From positions 186,001-250,000 of the forward strand of contig JARGXX010000138.1 of assembly GCA_030374765.1 (NCBI GenBank): a stretch of DNA of 64,000 bases, read 5' to 3'. The translations under genes were made by a program, and so were the position numbers. This DNA comes from Agarophyton chilense (taxonomy: Eukaryota; Rhodophyta; Florideophyceae; Gracilariales; Gracilariaceae). Shown in pieces: positions 9,883 to 21,890 of this stretch. The notes under the pieces are model-generated. The model searched no databases, was not told the origin of the DNA, and worked only from the letters and a program-made list of their open reading frames with translations. The first letter of the stretch is position 1; each line of letters opens with the position of its first letter.

Positions 9883-10796
9883 TGTAGAGCAACGCCCAGT
9901 CAGGGGATACTTGAAGATGCAACTCATAGAATGAGGATTGAACCCTCCGAGGTTTATGATTATGATCCCCTCTAAGGTGTGCTGAGGTGGCACTGTTTTC
10001 CGGTTATATTTCGCCTATAAGGGAAAATTCGGATGGCCCATGGTTGGATTGGCCCCGTGATACACGTGGCTTAGTTTTGGCACCGAATTTCGGATATTTG
10101 TAGAACGTTGGACTTTTGGGCCCTGACAGTTGGATCTCCACGTGTATGGCCCTGAGCAGGTGTGCACTACTGTAGAGTTTAGTTAGTGGGCCCTACTTAG
10201 GAAGATGAGATCTGACAGTCCGAAGCTCAGAGTAAATGGTAACCAAGGTTGGTCTTCGATACATTTAGAGGTTCTTCGTCGCCATCGTTGCGGCCTTACA
10301 ACCCGGAACGGGCTCTGGTTAGCAACGCCTGCGTAGGGACACGACTCCACTTGGAGAGTGCCCACGTTTGGGTTCCGTGCAACCACCCCCTTGGGACCGC
10401 TCAGACGACCTGCGTGCACGATACCCCGTGGGGTTTCTGCTTACTTGTTGCGTGCTTTTTGTGTTTCCTTTCTAGGACAGGTTTTCTCCCCTGTATTGGG
10501 TTTCTTTTGTTGTTTCGTCCCTTTTCTGGTTCTCGGGTCCGGTGCCTGTTGGTGCCCGACCCTCGCCCCGTTTTTCCTCTTCGCCGGATTTTCCCCCATT
10601 CTTTGGGATACCCATACCCATTCCCGATCCAACGGTTTCTACCCCTCACCTCCGTCGGTACTGCCGGAATCCCCCGTGGGAGTTACATCCCACACTACGG
10701 GTGGAACGGAGGGCTCTGTCTCTGAGTCTGCCTCCCCCAGGGAGCAAGGCTTCGAACACCTTGAGAGCACTTCCCGTCGCCGGGTTTTGCTCCACA
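9883..10796 (+). repeat. E1 3' LTR
   Basis: 914 bp, TGTAGAGC to GCTCCACA. It matches 1373-2288 with scattered substitutions and one- to few-base indels. Confidence 0.92.
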
Positions 10797-11614
10797 CCTT
10801 GTTCATCGATGGGCTCGAGCCCACTATCATACATCTAGTGGCTCAATTTCGAGAGAAGCATGAAAGAACCCCATTTCTGGAGTTGGTTCAGTTTGCACAA
10901 GCTGAAGGTGACGCGGTAAGAGCTCGCGGAGTTACGCGGAATACCACAACGCTTGGTGCATCCAAAGAAGAGGAAAGACGAAAACAAGCCGCGAAACCCA
11001 CTCGAAAGGTGTTCTGTTAAGAAAGTCCAGCGTGAAAGGATCCTCAATGTAGAAGAACTGAAGAACCGACTGGTTGAATTATACCCTGTTGTTCAGAATA
11101 CCGTACGGACTAATCGTGAGCGTCACCGTTTGCCTTCTGCACAAGAGCAGTTACCGAACTTCACAGAAGGTGATCACGTTCTGGTTGCGAGAGAAGAATT
11201 CTTTGCTGGTGAAAAATAAGCTCTATGCTGGCGCGGGCCGCGACGAATTATCAAAGCAGTGAACGACTACGTTTACCAAGTAAAAGGTCTCCGTAACAGA
11301 TTAGTTGAGAACGTGCACTATACACGACTGAAGCTCTACCATAACAGTTCTCTCGAAATAGAATCTGTAGTGTCTCATGTAATCTTTTCTGAAACCGGAA
11401 TGGTGGTAGCTAGACTTCTGAACCTGAAAGAAATCGATAACGGCCTATTTGCCGCCGTCCGTTGAAACGGCCTACCTAATTCAGAAGATTCTCTAGAACC
11501 CATTGAAAGGGTTTATAAAGACGGACCCCAAGTGGTGGAATGTCCACTTTGTCCTAAGAATACACCATCTGGTCTTGCCGACACGCTGCATTCTCGCTCT
11601 TTAAAAGAGGGGAG
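10797..11614 (+). pseudogene. Chimeric Gypsy relic: gag fragment fused to integrase C-terminal/chromodomain region
   Basis: Residues from 10797 to 11017 match the gag middle of E3 (FIDGLEP, REKHERTPFLELVQFAQAEGDAVRAR against the frame near 51470-51590). From about 11020 the frame changes to the end of a different chromovirus integrase: ELKNRLVEL, FTEGDHVLVAREEFF, then in another frame CWRGPRRIIKAVNDYVYQV, HYTRLKLYHNSSL, and a closing DSLEPIERVYKDGP. A large deletion joined the two, and at least one frameshift (near 11215) breaks the rest. AAAAGAGGGGAG at 11603-11614 looks like the polypurine tract before the LTR. Confidence 0.7.
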
Positions 11615-11944
11615 TGTAACCGCTATTTCTGTTTTACAGTAGGTACCTTATCGGTTTATATATGACAGATGCATATGCGTTTGCTTTCGACATAACCACT
11701 AGGTTTACTCATTGAACTACTATACCGAACGGGTGGCTGAGCGTGCCTATAAGGGAGAGAGAGCAGCTCTGAGACCCTACGGTTGGGTTATAAGCTTGGT
11801 AGCTACCGTCCGCCACAGTCTGGAGTAAACTATCGAACTATCGGTCAACTTTCCCTTTCTTTGTTCCCTGAACCTGCCATAAGTGTGAATGGATTGTGAT
11901 GATTGTCGTGGTCTTTTGTGGTTCCAAGTCACTTTAGCATTACA
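11615..11944 (+). repeat. Probable 3' LTR of the 10797-11614 relic
   Basis: It begins TGTAAC directly after a purine tract and could end at ATTACA (11944), giving inverted ends TGTAA/TTACA and a length of 330 bp. It contains TATATA near 11660. No second copy is in the window, so the end is a guess from the termini. Confidence 0.45.
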
Positions 11945-12528
11945 CGTTGACTACACTACTGCCTGTCGTATTTTCCTCCGAATGAAACGCAGGTCAATCT
12001 AGACCACCATCCAGAACGAGACATTTGCAGTGCCATCTTCTGGTGAGAACGACGCATGTAGTATAAAGTCCCCCTTGAGCGCGTAGAATCTCTACAGAGT
12101 GGGCATGTCCTTAAAGTATATTCGTTTATGATATCGATCAGGTTCCTTTTTTTCAGTGTCAGGCAAGAAGGTAAAGCACATTCTGAGCAGCAATCGATTT
12201 CTCCCAGTTTTTTCAGAAGGTTCGCCTTAAAACACGTCTGTCAGTTCACGGATGGTCTGATTTTTTAGCGAGCGCCCAACGAGAGGGCTGCTGTGACTCT
12301 AAAAGAAGGCGTGCGCACCTGGCCTTTACTTTCCTATGGGAACGAGGACACAGACAACGTTACTACAGAACAGCCACAAAAACTTGAAGGTTCTAATAGA
12401 CGTCGTTTATCGCTTTTTGGTTCTAGAAGAATCTCATGTCATTCTCTAATGCCTAGACAAGCGGGCAATGAATTGAGAACAAAAGAAAAATTTCTATTGG
12501 AAATGACAAGTTTACTGGTGTGCTTGCA
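11945..12528. other. No gene recognised
   Basis: I see no supported coding region, RNA gene or repeat in this stretch. Confidence 0.4.
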
Positions 12529-12957
12529 TCATCTAGCGGAGGAAAGGTCAATGCACACTCGGCGGTGATAAATCAGCTCATATGACCTGGAGTACCTTCG
12601 AAGGCAGTGTTCACATTGAAACACTCTGGTGACAACACTAACCGGGTTCGTCCCGTGCCTCGTCTCGCAATGCCTGAGCATATTGTGGTTCACATTGGTT
12701 ACATAGGGGCAGTAATCACATGGGAAATATGCATTTTCATTCTCAGACAGCTTAGGCGTCGTTGGCTGACTTGATCTGGCGCTACGATGGAAAGATCGAT
12801 TATGGAATCGATCGGAACTACTCTTATTGAACTCTGACCCACACGTCTCGCATTGAAATCTCTCGTTTCCTTCTTGAACATTTCGAATATGATTAGCTTT
12901 GAAGATACATTCTTCAGCTGCATAGGGCACACTGGCGTTTGCTGTACTGTAGTACAC
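12529..12957 (-). CDS. C2H2 zinc-finger protein (partial or spliced)
   Basis: Three zinc fingers with regular spacing are visible in 142 residues. Finger 1 is C-X2-C-X12-H-X4-H (FQCETCGSEF...). Finger 2 is C-X2-C-X12-H-X4-H (FPCDYCPYVT...). Finger 3 is C-X2-C-X12-H-X3-C (FQCEHCLRRY...), a C2HC variant. Such fingers bind nucleic acid, so a nuclear regulatory role is likely by family. The open frame begins at 12987 after a TGA and has no ATG before finger 1 (position 12957 is GTG), so a 5' exon or lost start is likely. A linker of Ser/Arg-rich sequence joins fingers 1 and 2. Upstream (12930-12995) lies a short repeated sequence containing gcactggcg twice. It could be a host gene or a captured fragment. 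Confidence 0.55.
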   Translation of the reverse strand: MYYSTANASVPYAAEECIFKANHIRNVQEGNERFQCETCGSEFNKSSSDRFHNRSFHRSARSSQPTTPKLSENENAYFPCDYCPYVTNVNHNMLRHCETRHGTNPVSVVTRVFQCEHCLRRYSRSYELIYHRRVCIDLSSAR

Positions 12958-12990
12958 CGCACTGGCGAACGCTGCAGTACGGTACAGTCA

Positions 12991-13735
12991 CCAGGCGTGG
13001 CTGTCATTAGGAGGGAATTCTGTATTATATTGAGCTACACCGATGAGGATATTATGCGATGTGGTGGACCTTGATGGTTGCCTGCTTGCATCGTGTACTA
13101 CAGCAGTTTATTTAGCAATAAGCTCATATTTTCGCTCATTTAGTATTACTTATAAAAGAGTTAGTGTATAGGGAGGCCCCGCTCAAGTGCACCTCCTTTT
13201 GGGCACGTGGTGAGGAGCGCCACAGCAGATCGGGGGGCTGGTGAGGTATATGTTCATCGAGCACAGCCATCCCTGTGACTATTGTAGAGACAAGAACCTA
13301 TTAGACTACTTTTACCCCTTTCCGTTTCTATTGTCGACCATAAAGGAAAGTCTAGTATCCTCAAGGTTTTCCGGACCCGCGTGCGCTGTACAGCATCGTC
13401 TACAAGCGTGGTATCAGTGAGCCCGCCGTTCCTGTTGCACTCTTCAGTGGCTAGTGCTACCACAACTTACAGGTATCTTCAATCTCCTCTTTCTAGGTCG
13501 TACACATCCCGTGCTTCATAGAACGGTCAGGTCTGATACCCCTTGCTACCGTTTTGGTTTATACCACAGCTTTTTACTTTATCCAACACCCGAAAGAGCT
13601 TGGGAGCACAGTCGATCAAACCTCAACAGCCTCTTTTAGGGTGGGTTCGTAGTTGTTCATTACTCTGATTTGAAGAGTACACTGAGCAGATCCAGCAGTG
13701 AACCACCTTCGCGGTGCATGACGTGTGCGACAAAA
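12991..13735. other. No gene recognised
   Basis: Only short unassigned frames are present. There is no recognisable repeat or RNA gene. Confidence 0.4.
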
Positions 13736-14253
13736 TTACCGGGGATTCATATCGGAGTTATGAGGAGCTTTTAAGTGATTTAAGAACAATTTCTCATTAC
13801 TTCCGGAGCCTACCACGTGTTCTTCATCATCTACAGATTTAGACTGGGGTTTGGCAACCGCCAGTGTGAAACTACCTTCTGCGTGGAAAACTTCTTTGTC
13901 TACAATGCCATTGATTGAGACCGCACGGGATGCATAATCCATTGCTTCATCACAGCCAACGTCATCGTTGTAATCATCGTTTGAACTGAGTTCAAATTTC
14001 ATATAATGAATACCAGAGGGCGCACCTGGAACTTATATTCATCGAAAGTGACATGCCGAGACTCAACAATGCGTGGAGTACCATCGTTATTCATAACTAG
14101 TACTTTGTTCACACCACGCTGAAGATTATCAAAGCGCATTCACTCAAGTGCAAGAGCCTCGAACTTGAATCCACTTGAAGTCCTCAGCACAAATACGGTG
14201 CATACAAACACACGCACACATTAAAGTGATGGCCGGTGGCAAGTAACAAAAAG

Positions 14254-14829
14254 TTAAGGAATATTGTCAACAGTGTAATGCGTCACTCGGTTAGGCACAT
14301 CGATGAAATGCTTCAATTCAAATGGCCACAAACACTCCGGTAAAATGCCTGAAGCAGTGAGAATGTGGCAGCCTCCTACATTGTACGTTTGATGCTTTCT
14401 GAATTCTCGATATGCTGGGGGGTGCAGGGTGTAGAGAAAGAGGTGATGATGCAGTTCAGCCAGGTTTTGTTGTAGGGCTTTGTACTCTTCAGCTCCATCG
14501 GAATACAATCTATTGATACCCACTCCTCTAAGCTGGTTCAACTTCACATTAACTCCGTAAAACACATCGCTAATGCCACTGCGATGCGTAATCAAACCAA
14601 TAAAAGCATATCGGGAATGGTCATCAAGAAAAGTACATGGATACCGACACCCATCTGGAAAGCACATAACCAGGGGACCAACAATGTCCGAGTGGACAAC
14701 GTCGCCAGCTGCAGCTGCATGCTCAAAGTAACCTGGGAACGAAAGCTTATTCCCTTTACCAAGTCGACTTTCCCGGCCCACCTCCTCCATTTCAGACAGC
14801 AGCAGCACTCCTTTAGTATACTTGTGCAC
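14254..14829 (-). pseudogene. Copia relic integrase
   Basis: 191 residues contain the integrase core signatures DVVHSDIVGPL (first Asp), TFLDDHSRYAF and LYSDGAEEY (second Asp). The catalytic Glu region is degraded. The segment begins in the pre-integrase region and ends at a stop. It is clearly a Copia integrase but non-functional. Confidence 0.75.
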
Positions 14830-15193
14830 CTTTTTCAGGTCTTGTGGGTTGATGTGAGCAAGTAGTGGTTGTTAGAGTTGTTTCTTCGCGGAGTTCGAAG
14901 TTAACAGAAGACCAGGTGTTGCGTGCACAATTGGTTCAGGTAATATGTACATGCCAGATTTTTTAGGGCGGAATCCAAAGATGATCTCAAACACGTTCGA
15001 TTCAAATATCAAACGTACAGTGTGGCGAGAAAAAGGCGATTCGATACCTTTGTCTGCCAGGCACCTTGTAGACACCAAGTTGTATTAAACACTGGGAAGA
15101 AGCAACACAACGGTGAGACGCAAGTTCGCACCTTCAAACGAGATTATCACCTCTCTGCATGGTGTGGCTTCAACCGATGTATCGTCCGCAAGT

Positions 15194-15637
15194 TCACTGT
15201 TTTTTCTCGCATGGGTGCACTGATCCAAGTAGGAATGCAGAAGATGAGTGGAAGCAATTTGCTGTGGCAACAGTATCTGCATAGATGCTAAGATCCTTTG
15301 GGGGAGTAATGGCGGTTCTGTCCACAGTCAAAACTGCAATTTCAATCTTTTCAGACTTCCCAGATGACTTACTTAAACCACTTTTGTTGTCACTATTGCT
15401 CGTTTTCCTTGCTCGTGTTTTAAGCTTATCCATAATACTTTGAGGCAAGTAGTCAGGATTATCTGGGTTGATGTAGTATCGATCTTTCGTGTGTCTATCA
15501 CGGTCACAAAAATCACAATGATGGCCATTGTTCATTTCAGAACGTCCGAAAGTGAAGGATCGAAGTGCGGAAGCAAATGCACGGGCTGTAGATTCTGTAT
15601 ATGATTTATAATTTGAATCATTGCCAACATTACCCAC
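15194..15637 (-). pseudogene. Copia relic Gag C-terminus and protease start
   Basis: The knuckle remnant reads HCDFCDRDRHTKDRYY: the CX2CX4H part is kept but the last Cys is Tyr. It is followed by a Lys/Ser-rich linker and DLSIYADTVATANCF, which sits where the Copia protease active site (usually a D-S/T-G/A box) should be. The frame ends at 15194 and the reading continues in other frames toward 14872. Confidence 0.6.
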
Positions 15638-15790
15638 ATTGCTTCAACCAAGATAATTAGACTCGTAATTACCACTGAATTTGATCCGGCCTGGCTTCTT
15701 ACGACGTAATAAGCTGTTTTAAGAACCAAGCTCTTTCTACTTTGTTTGGAACAAATATTTGCGGTTTTTAAGTACATATCGTTGCTGCAG

Positions 15791-18149
15791 AGGAACCGGT
15801 GGGCACCGTATGGGAATGGGGATGAGCTGTAGCTGGGTGACTTGGTGTGTTTGATGGACTCATGGGTGGGTCAGACTTGTTCTGTTCTCATGATGATTTT
15901 TGGGATTGTACTCCATTTCTGATCGAATTGGAATGGTTGCGCGTGAATAAATGACAGATTTAGTGTCAGAAGACTCATACAAGTCTCAAATTTAACACTA
16001 CACTGCACTGTTTCAATATAGCAGAATATTCTACAGAAATTTGGTTTCCGAACTAAAATCTGCCATGATGCAGTTCTCTAAAAAATCCAATCTAGCTTTC
16101 GTTTTCTTTAGTTAAAACGGCTATTATGATGAATGCAACAAAAAATCAAGAACAGCTGTGCAATTCGTGACCAGTGAAGATACGACCTCTCTTTGAACTC
16201 ACCGCTTGAGAGTCAAGCTATGACAACTTTTCGACACCTGTACTTGCTACCAAAATCTTGCACTAAACTTTACTTTGTTCTGCATAGAAGCACAAATCTA
16301 TAATTAAAACAGCAATCGATGATACGACAACAAAACTTCAGCTCCTGCTTTTCAATCGACTGTTATCAACTCAACTACCAATAGTGCAATTAAAGTATTT
16401 CACCTTACGTACTCCGTGGACAACGAGTGAGTGCAATTTATCCATTGTTCTCAAACTAATGTCAAACATTTCGGACCCTGACATGCTTGTACGTGTGATG
16501 CTACGCAAGGCTTTGGAAGAAACCCCTGGTTTTGTCCATATAAGGGCCTCCATGGGCAAAATACTTTGAATAAATAAGTATGGCCCATATGTGCCCAGGC
16601 ACATATAAAACTTTTTGCGATTTTCTATATTAGCATTTTCTCCTGCTTTTAATGCCATAAACGTTATACTTGAATCTTAAGAAGAAAGATGAGGTGAATC
16701 TCTTGTGACGCTATTTACATACGATTTTAAGATTTTTTCACAGCTCTCGCGTTGCTGAAATTTTTTGGACTAGCGAACTTTGAAACAAATCGTAATGTGG
16801 AAATATTTCGTCATAACTATTTTTATAATGTGCAACAGTTTTATATTGGTAGTGGTTGTTTTGGTGCTTTAAACGCTGCTACCATCGATTAGAGTTACTT
16901 ACTTTCAAGCATACAGTAGTAATGACAGAGTATTAATGCGTTTCATCTCCGCTTTGGAAGTTGACAATCTCTAAAAAAGAGGCCCTGATGTCTCCAAATT
17001 CTCTCTAAGGCGATTGTGACCAACACGTGACACCAATAACAACACTATTGTCTCGGCTTCGAGCCCTTCACCTTTATCAAAAGTTGAAGCGTTTGCTGCC
17101 TGGTTTCCAGTGAAGTGACCGCAGCTGGAAGAGAAACCAAATCTAATAAAAAGCTCTTTAAGGTCTTTGCTGCATAACAAGGAACCAATGAGGCCTTACT
17201 TGCTGTATAAAGCACCCCCTGACAGCCTATTGTACCCTTTGAAGCGTTTTCGACATGGAAAGAAAACCATCTGTGTGTACTGATAGTGCTGGGTCTGTCA
17301 AGACATATCCCGCAGAGTGAGTAGTTTGTGGCAGTCGTAGGAACTTGAGAACAATCTGGGATCTAAAACTGAACCGGAATCTGCTGAAAATGGTACCAGG
17401 TATTCATTTCCACAAATCTCTAGCTTCAGTTATAGAATAAAAACATATGTTTTGTTTTTACTTCTTCTAGAGAGGCATTGTATAGATTTGACATGTTTAC
17501 TTCTGTTCAACGCAGAATTGTGAAGGTTGAAGAATTTTTGACATATCTTACATGTTTGACTAAAAACCAGGATATTATACATCTTCTGATTACTGACAGA
17601 AGTATTTTCTTTTGTTTGTTTAAGAAGATCAAGAAAAAAAAGTTTATATCGGAATATTTATATTATATTCATGTATTTGGGCCACTCAGTAACGGAAAAG
17701 GCTTATTTTTGTCAAATATTACTGTAAAACATTTCCCACAGCGTCACACTCAAAAATGAGGCCAACAATGTTTGTATGAAATTGCATATGGTGAAACTCA
17801 TTGTTATTATATATGGCTTTAGTAAGCTCTCTGTTATGTTTATAAAGCTAACAAATGTCTTAGGGTTCTGTTATCGTCACTGTTTTGCTCAACATGTGGG
17901 TTTGTCAACTGCATAGAGCAAGAAGTTACCAAAGGATGTTTTGTGTCTCCAAAAACTAGTGCCAAAAACAGCTTTTAAGTTTTGCAGGATATAATGGAAC
18001 AGTTCTGCGTCATAAATATATTCTAAACTTACATTTCTGAAAACTACAAACCCAATTTCTTCTCGTTTAAGCAGATTCTTGCTTAACTCTGACTCTCTGC
18101 CTCGGTATTAGCGTTACGAACAACGAAACACAGAAGTTTTTCTTAAAAG
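15791..18149. other. No gene recognised, AT-rich
   Basis: Only short frames are present. The minus frame at 16371-16658 (95 residues) and the minus frame at 16971-17180 look protein-like in composition but match no family I know. Confidence 0.35.
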
Positions 18150-20757
18150 TACGCGAAAACTAGAAAAACTGTACAGCAATGTACCAAATATGCAATTTTC
18201 AAATAGTTTTGAGGGGTTTTTCTCCAATTTACTCTGCCCGGGAAGGGCACTTGTATTGTATTGGCGTAGCACCGTTGCCCAGAGGAGTGGCAGCGCTCAT
18301 GCGGGTGTATACGTGTACCGGCTCCGTGGCCCCGATTGGGGAACACGTGTTGGAGGGGTTAGCCTGGAAGAAGTTGGCCCAGCGTTGCTGCCTAGTTGGT
18401 ATATTTATTTGGAATATTTGTACCAAGGTAGAGGATTTACAACAGTAGTATCTTTACGTTGGAAGTTTTACTGAGTGCTTTGGACACTTTCTATCTTCCC
18501 AAACCAAGGTTTCTGGCTGTGAGTCCTTTCTGCTTTTGGGTGCAGCAACTCTTTTTGCGGACTAGAACGCGTCACGTGTGGTAGAATTATCCGCTCTGCA
18601 TTTTCAACAAGACTGTCTCCGTTCTATTTTGTAAAGTTTATTACTATTTATGTTCTTGCCCTGTTTAAAGCGTTCTTAGCAGGCAGGCATCTCTGTTTAT
18701 TCTTTTTCATTCCTGCGGTATTTTTCCCGTTTTCAGTTGATAGATGTTTCCATAGCAACGTGTCGCGCACGCTGGCTTATCGCCTTGTGTCTTTCACCAC
18801 TTTGCACTCGTATTCTCTGCAGTGGACGCACTTACTCACACTGGAACCATTTTACGCTTGACATATTCCTCTTTACCCTCTGTTACCTATCTGTGTCAGT
18901 CTACCTCGAGCTCTCATTTGGACTCTCTTGTGCATTTTCAAAGAGACTTCAATGCTGTGGTGGCCTTCAGAAGGAAAAAAACCGAACTTTATGTTTGGCT
19001 TGGCCTCCGAATAGTGCACCACACTCACCTACAGTCCGTGCTCGCGGAGATATTCACGAAGAAGCTACGCAAACGTATTCCGTACTCGCTTGACAACATT
19101 TTACTACTCAGCAACACAGTATCCACATTTTCATAAAAAGCTTCAGAAAGTTTTTTGAAAGTGTGTCGTGAGTACTCCGTCCCCCTGCATCCAAAAAAGC
19201 ATTTTGTCCACAAAGTCTTTCAGTTGTTGCGGATGAATTATTCCCGCAGCTGGAGTGCAATGCGACCCACTGCAGCTCGAAGGTCTGCTTTGAATGGAAC
19301 TACCGGGCAATTAAGCGCACGCGCAACAGGGTTTTTGTGCAGTTCAGCAATGCGTTTTGATGATCATTCCGCATTTCTCCACAATCATCTACAGCCTACA
19401 CCAATTCTTTGAGAAGTTGTATACTGAAGCAGCAAAACGCATGCAGACTGTTACACCAAAAGTGGATTTGATAACTCTCGGTTACACCACGATCAGATGC
19501 GTAGTCCCTTGGCTTTGAATTCTGTCCTGTTCAACGCAACACAGTTTGGCTGGTCTATATGGGGGAAAGAAGTCTTCATCATTCTAGCTACTCTTGCAAG
19601 AGCGCACTTATTTAATAGAAGGGTCTGATATAAGATGAGCGAAGCACTTCTATTCTGAATGCATTCGTTTTTTGTACTGATCAGTTTCTTGTGCTTGTCT
19701 AACAGTTCTGGACTCTCCGCCACAAGCTTTTGCTCTTTTATACGCGAATTTCTAGTTGCTGCGCCGATGTTGCACCGATACTGCGCCTCTCGAGCCACTC
19801 TTGATTATCAGCCTGACACTCACGAACACACACAGACAGCTTCCACTGTCAGTGCAACCATCCAAGCTCGGCGCGCCCTAAACACGTCAAGTGTCTGCAT
19901 TTGCGTTCCATTACATCACTTGCTTTTGAGCAACTGCACTAAAAATTGTTGCAGCATCTGCCAGAATCCGCCAGCTAGTAGCAACCACATTACATAGAAA
20001 TGGCTCGTCGCGACTTTATTTGGTCTTTATCCACACACTGACCATAACAATTTTATTTTTTGAATCTTCGATCCACTCTCAAACATCCCTGACCTCAGCC
20101 ATCCGCCAATTAGGAAGGTACTTCGTTGGGCCTTGAAGCTTAGAGCACACAATTTTATCTGCTCAAATATTTAAGGAAGCGGCAACGTGTGGTCAGACAT
20201 GCTCACGCAATGGGCCGCATCACCATCAGTCAAACGACTGGTAACGGTGCCTCATCTGTCCTTGAGATGCGCTGATGACTTTGTATTGCCGAAGGCTGAA
20301 GAAATCCGATTGGAGCTGCCTTTGAAAAAAGAATTGCGACCAAAAGACCTGAACAGTCTGAGAAAGTCCAAAAATTGGAGCTGTACGGGTTCCTCAAACA
20401 TCCGAGTCACTATGACTTCGTCTTGGCGTCATCGCACACACTGGACCAGACGGGCATAGAAGTTGCCTGGTTATTGCAAACATCGTACAAAGACAGTATG
20501 TATGGGAGACACAAAAGAAATACATTCACGCAATCGTGCAGTATTTCACTCACTACATCTCTACCACTGGCGGGGAAACTGTGCCCAGAGCGATTGGCCC
20601 TGCCGTACATAAGACGTTCTCCAATGATCTTCTAGAATTCTAGTTTGTTTAGACAAATATATCGTGATGTTGCCTGACGATCATTCGGACAAAAAGCGGT
20701 TGTTCGCATTTTCGAACAGGGCGGTAGAGCACCGCATCTGAAGTCTCTTCCCGTCGC
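18150..20757. other. Unassigned, possible decayed element
   Basis: Locally GC-richer islands (18235-18400, 18740-19000, 20190-20600) contain frames such as 20375-20635 with protein-like composition but no family signature. They could be remnants of old elements. No termini or catalytic motifs were found. Confidence 0.3.
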
Positions 20758-21218
20758 GTGCAGACTACCGCGCACGGCCAAGAAGTGACCACGCACCACA
20801 TCGATTTCGCGCCTTTCATCGGCGACTGCTTAGCTGTATCTCCTCGTCACAAAAATTGTTGCAGTTACGCCCGCGTTTTTGGAAAAGCCATGCGTTCATC
20901 GCTTTACTTGAGCTCAAGCGGCTCTTGCAAGGGTGCAGAGAAGGTGAAGCGGCGACAGCGTATCCACTGTCACCACGCCCCGCCGGAGAGCGCGCCGACG
21001 CCAGGAAGCGCCGTCGCCGTCTCGCGCGAAAGCGGTGCGGCACCTGGGCACACGGCGTTCCGGCCGGCGACGCCGCGAGCCGCGCACGACACTGCGACGC
21101 GCGAAAGCGTGAAGAGCGAGCAAAGCAAAACAAAGCAAAGCCAAGCAAAGAAGAGAAAAGTTTAATGTGAGGGGGGTGGCAGTTCACCGCACGCAAGGCT
21201 TAGGCAGTAGGACGCAAC
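20758..21218. other. GC-rich stretch beside secreted-protein gene
   Basis: This CpG-rich sequence, with overlapping open frames on both strands, lies downstream of the gene at 21219-21890. The frames are Arg/Ala/Pro-rich products of base composition. I see no supported gene. Confidence 0.4.
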
Positions 21219-21890
21219 TCACGCGCGACGCAGCGTGAAGCGCGAGTGCGAGTCGCCGTGGAAGTACTCGACGGTGGCAACAGTGGTGGCCGCGCACGTG
21301 GTGCCGACGCCGGGGTACACCGTCGTCGCCAGAATGGAACCCTTCTCCACGGCGCCGCCGTTCTTTTCGCGCAGATACACGGTCACGCGCGCCGCACCCA
21401 GGTTGCGGTCGCCGTTCCACGCGGCGCGCGCCTGCACCACGGCGTTGTCGTCAAAGTAGCCGCCGTTTGCGCCGTATATGTCCACCACGGCCACCTCCGC
21501 GCCGCCGAAATCGGTGTCATCTCCGTCGAACCTCACGTACGGCGCGGTATCATTGCAGTCAAAGCCCACGCTGGGTTCTCCGACGCCGAGCGACGTGCTC
21601 GTGTCTAGGTCCTTCTGCTCGGGCGACCACGCGTACTCCACGACCATTTCCAGCTGCGCCAGCCGGTCGTACGGCACGAGGATCGAGTTTGGCGGCAGCA
21701 CGCACGAGTGTCCGCCGTTGCAGCGCTGCACGCGGCACAGCGCGTAGATCTGGTCATCGGAGCTGTCGCAATCCTGCTGCGCGAGGCGCCAGTCGGACCG
21801 GCACCGGCTAGGACAGATCTGTCCGTCGCCCACGTCGGCCGCGGCGCGCGCGGCTACGGCCAGCAGACAGGTGGCGAGGATCCAGTTCAT
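21219..21890 (-). CDS. Small secreted cysteine-containing protein, unknown function
   Basis: The chosen start at 21890 gives 223 residues beginning MNWILATCLLAVAARAAA, a typical signal peptide with cleavage expected near residue 18. The frame is open upstream to 22244, but that extension is Arg/Ala/Pro-rich and would bury the signal. The mature N-terminal region has six cysteines in about 45 residues (ICPSRC, QDC, ALC, QRC, HSC). A second region, from about residue 95, is rich in Asp/Gly with alternating hydrophobics (VRFDGDDTDFGGAEVAVVDIYG, read in two pieces) and has two more Cys, suggesting a beta-rich extracellular fold. Eight mature cysteines would allow four disulfides. It lies in a GC-rich island unlike its AT-rich surroundings. 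I do not recognise the family; a cell-wall or defence role would be speculation. Confidence 0.65.
   Translation of the reverse strand: MNWILATCLLAVAARAAADVGDGQICPSRCRSDWRLAQQDCDSSDDQIYALCRVQRCNGGHSCVLPPNSILVPYDRLAQLEMVVEYAWSPEQKDLDTSTSLGVGEPSVGFDCNDTAPYVRFDGDDTDFGGAEVAVVDIYGANGGYFDDNAVVQARAAWNGDRNLGAARVTVYLREKNGGAVEKGSILATTVYPGVGTTCAATTVATVEYFHGDSHSRFTLRRA

Larger units (their letters stand above)
1373..10796 (+). mobile_element. Ty3/Gypsy chromovirus-type retrotransposon E1, integrase-less
   Basis: This is an LTR retrotransposon with about 95% similar LTRs (1373-2288 and 9883-10796, by eye), a primer-binding site, gag, protease-RT-RNase H, a chromodomain ORF and a polypurine tract. The integrase between RNase H and chromodomain is absent: after RNase H the frame passes directly into an acidic Ser/Pro-rich linker like the one that follows integrase in E2. 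The flanks GGTAT (left) and CCTTG (right) do not match, so no target duplication is visible. The left flank is rearranged (inverted LTR piece) and the right flank is a gag fragment of another element. E1 is probably a deletion derivative that needed integrase supplied by another element. Confidence 0.9.
13736..15790 (-). mobile_element. Decayed Ty1/Copia relic (gag to integrase)
   Basis: On the minus strand, in order from about 15790 down to 13736, are a gag end with zinc-knuckle remnant, a protease-like segment, the pre-integrase region (LLAHINPQDLKKVHKYTKG), the integrase core, and a linker with the Copia-typical SRHVTFDEYKF motif near 14040. Several stops and frameshifts interrupt it. RT and RNase H are not found, and no LTRs were identified. 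Confidence 0.75.
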
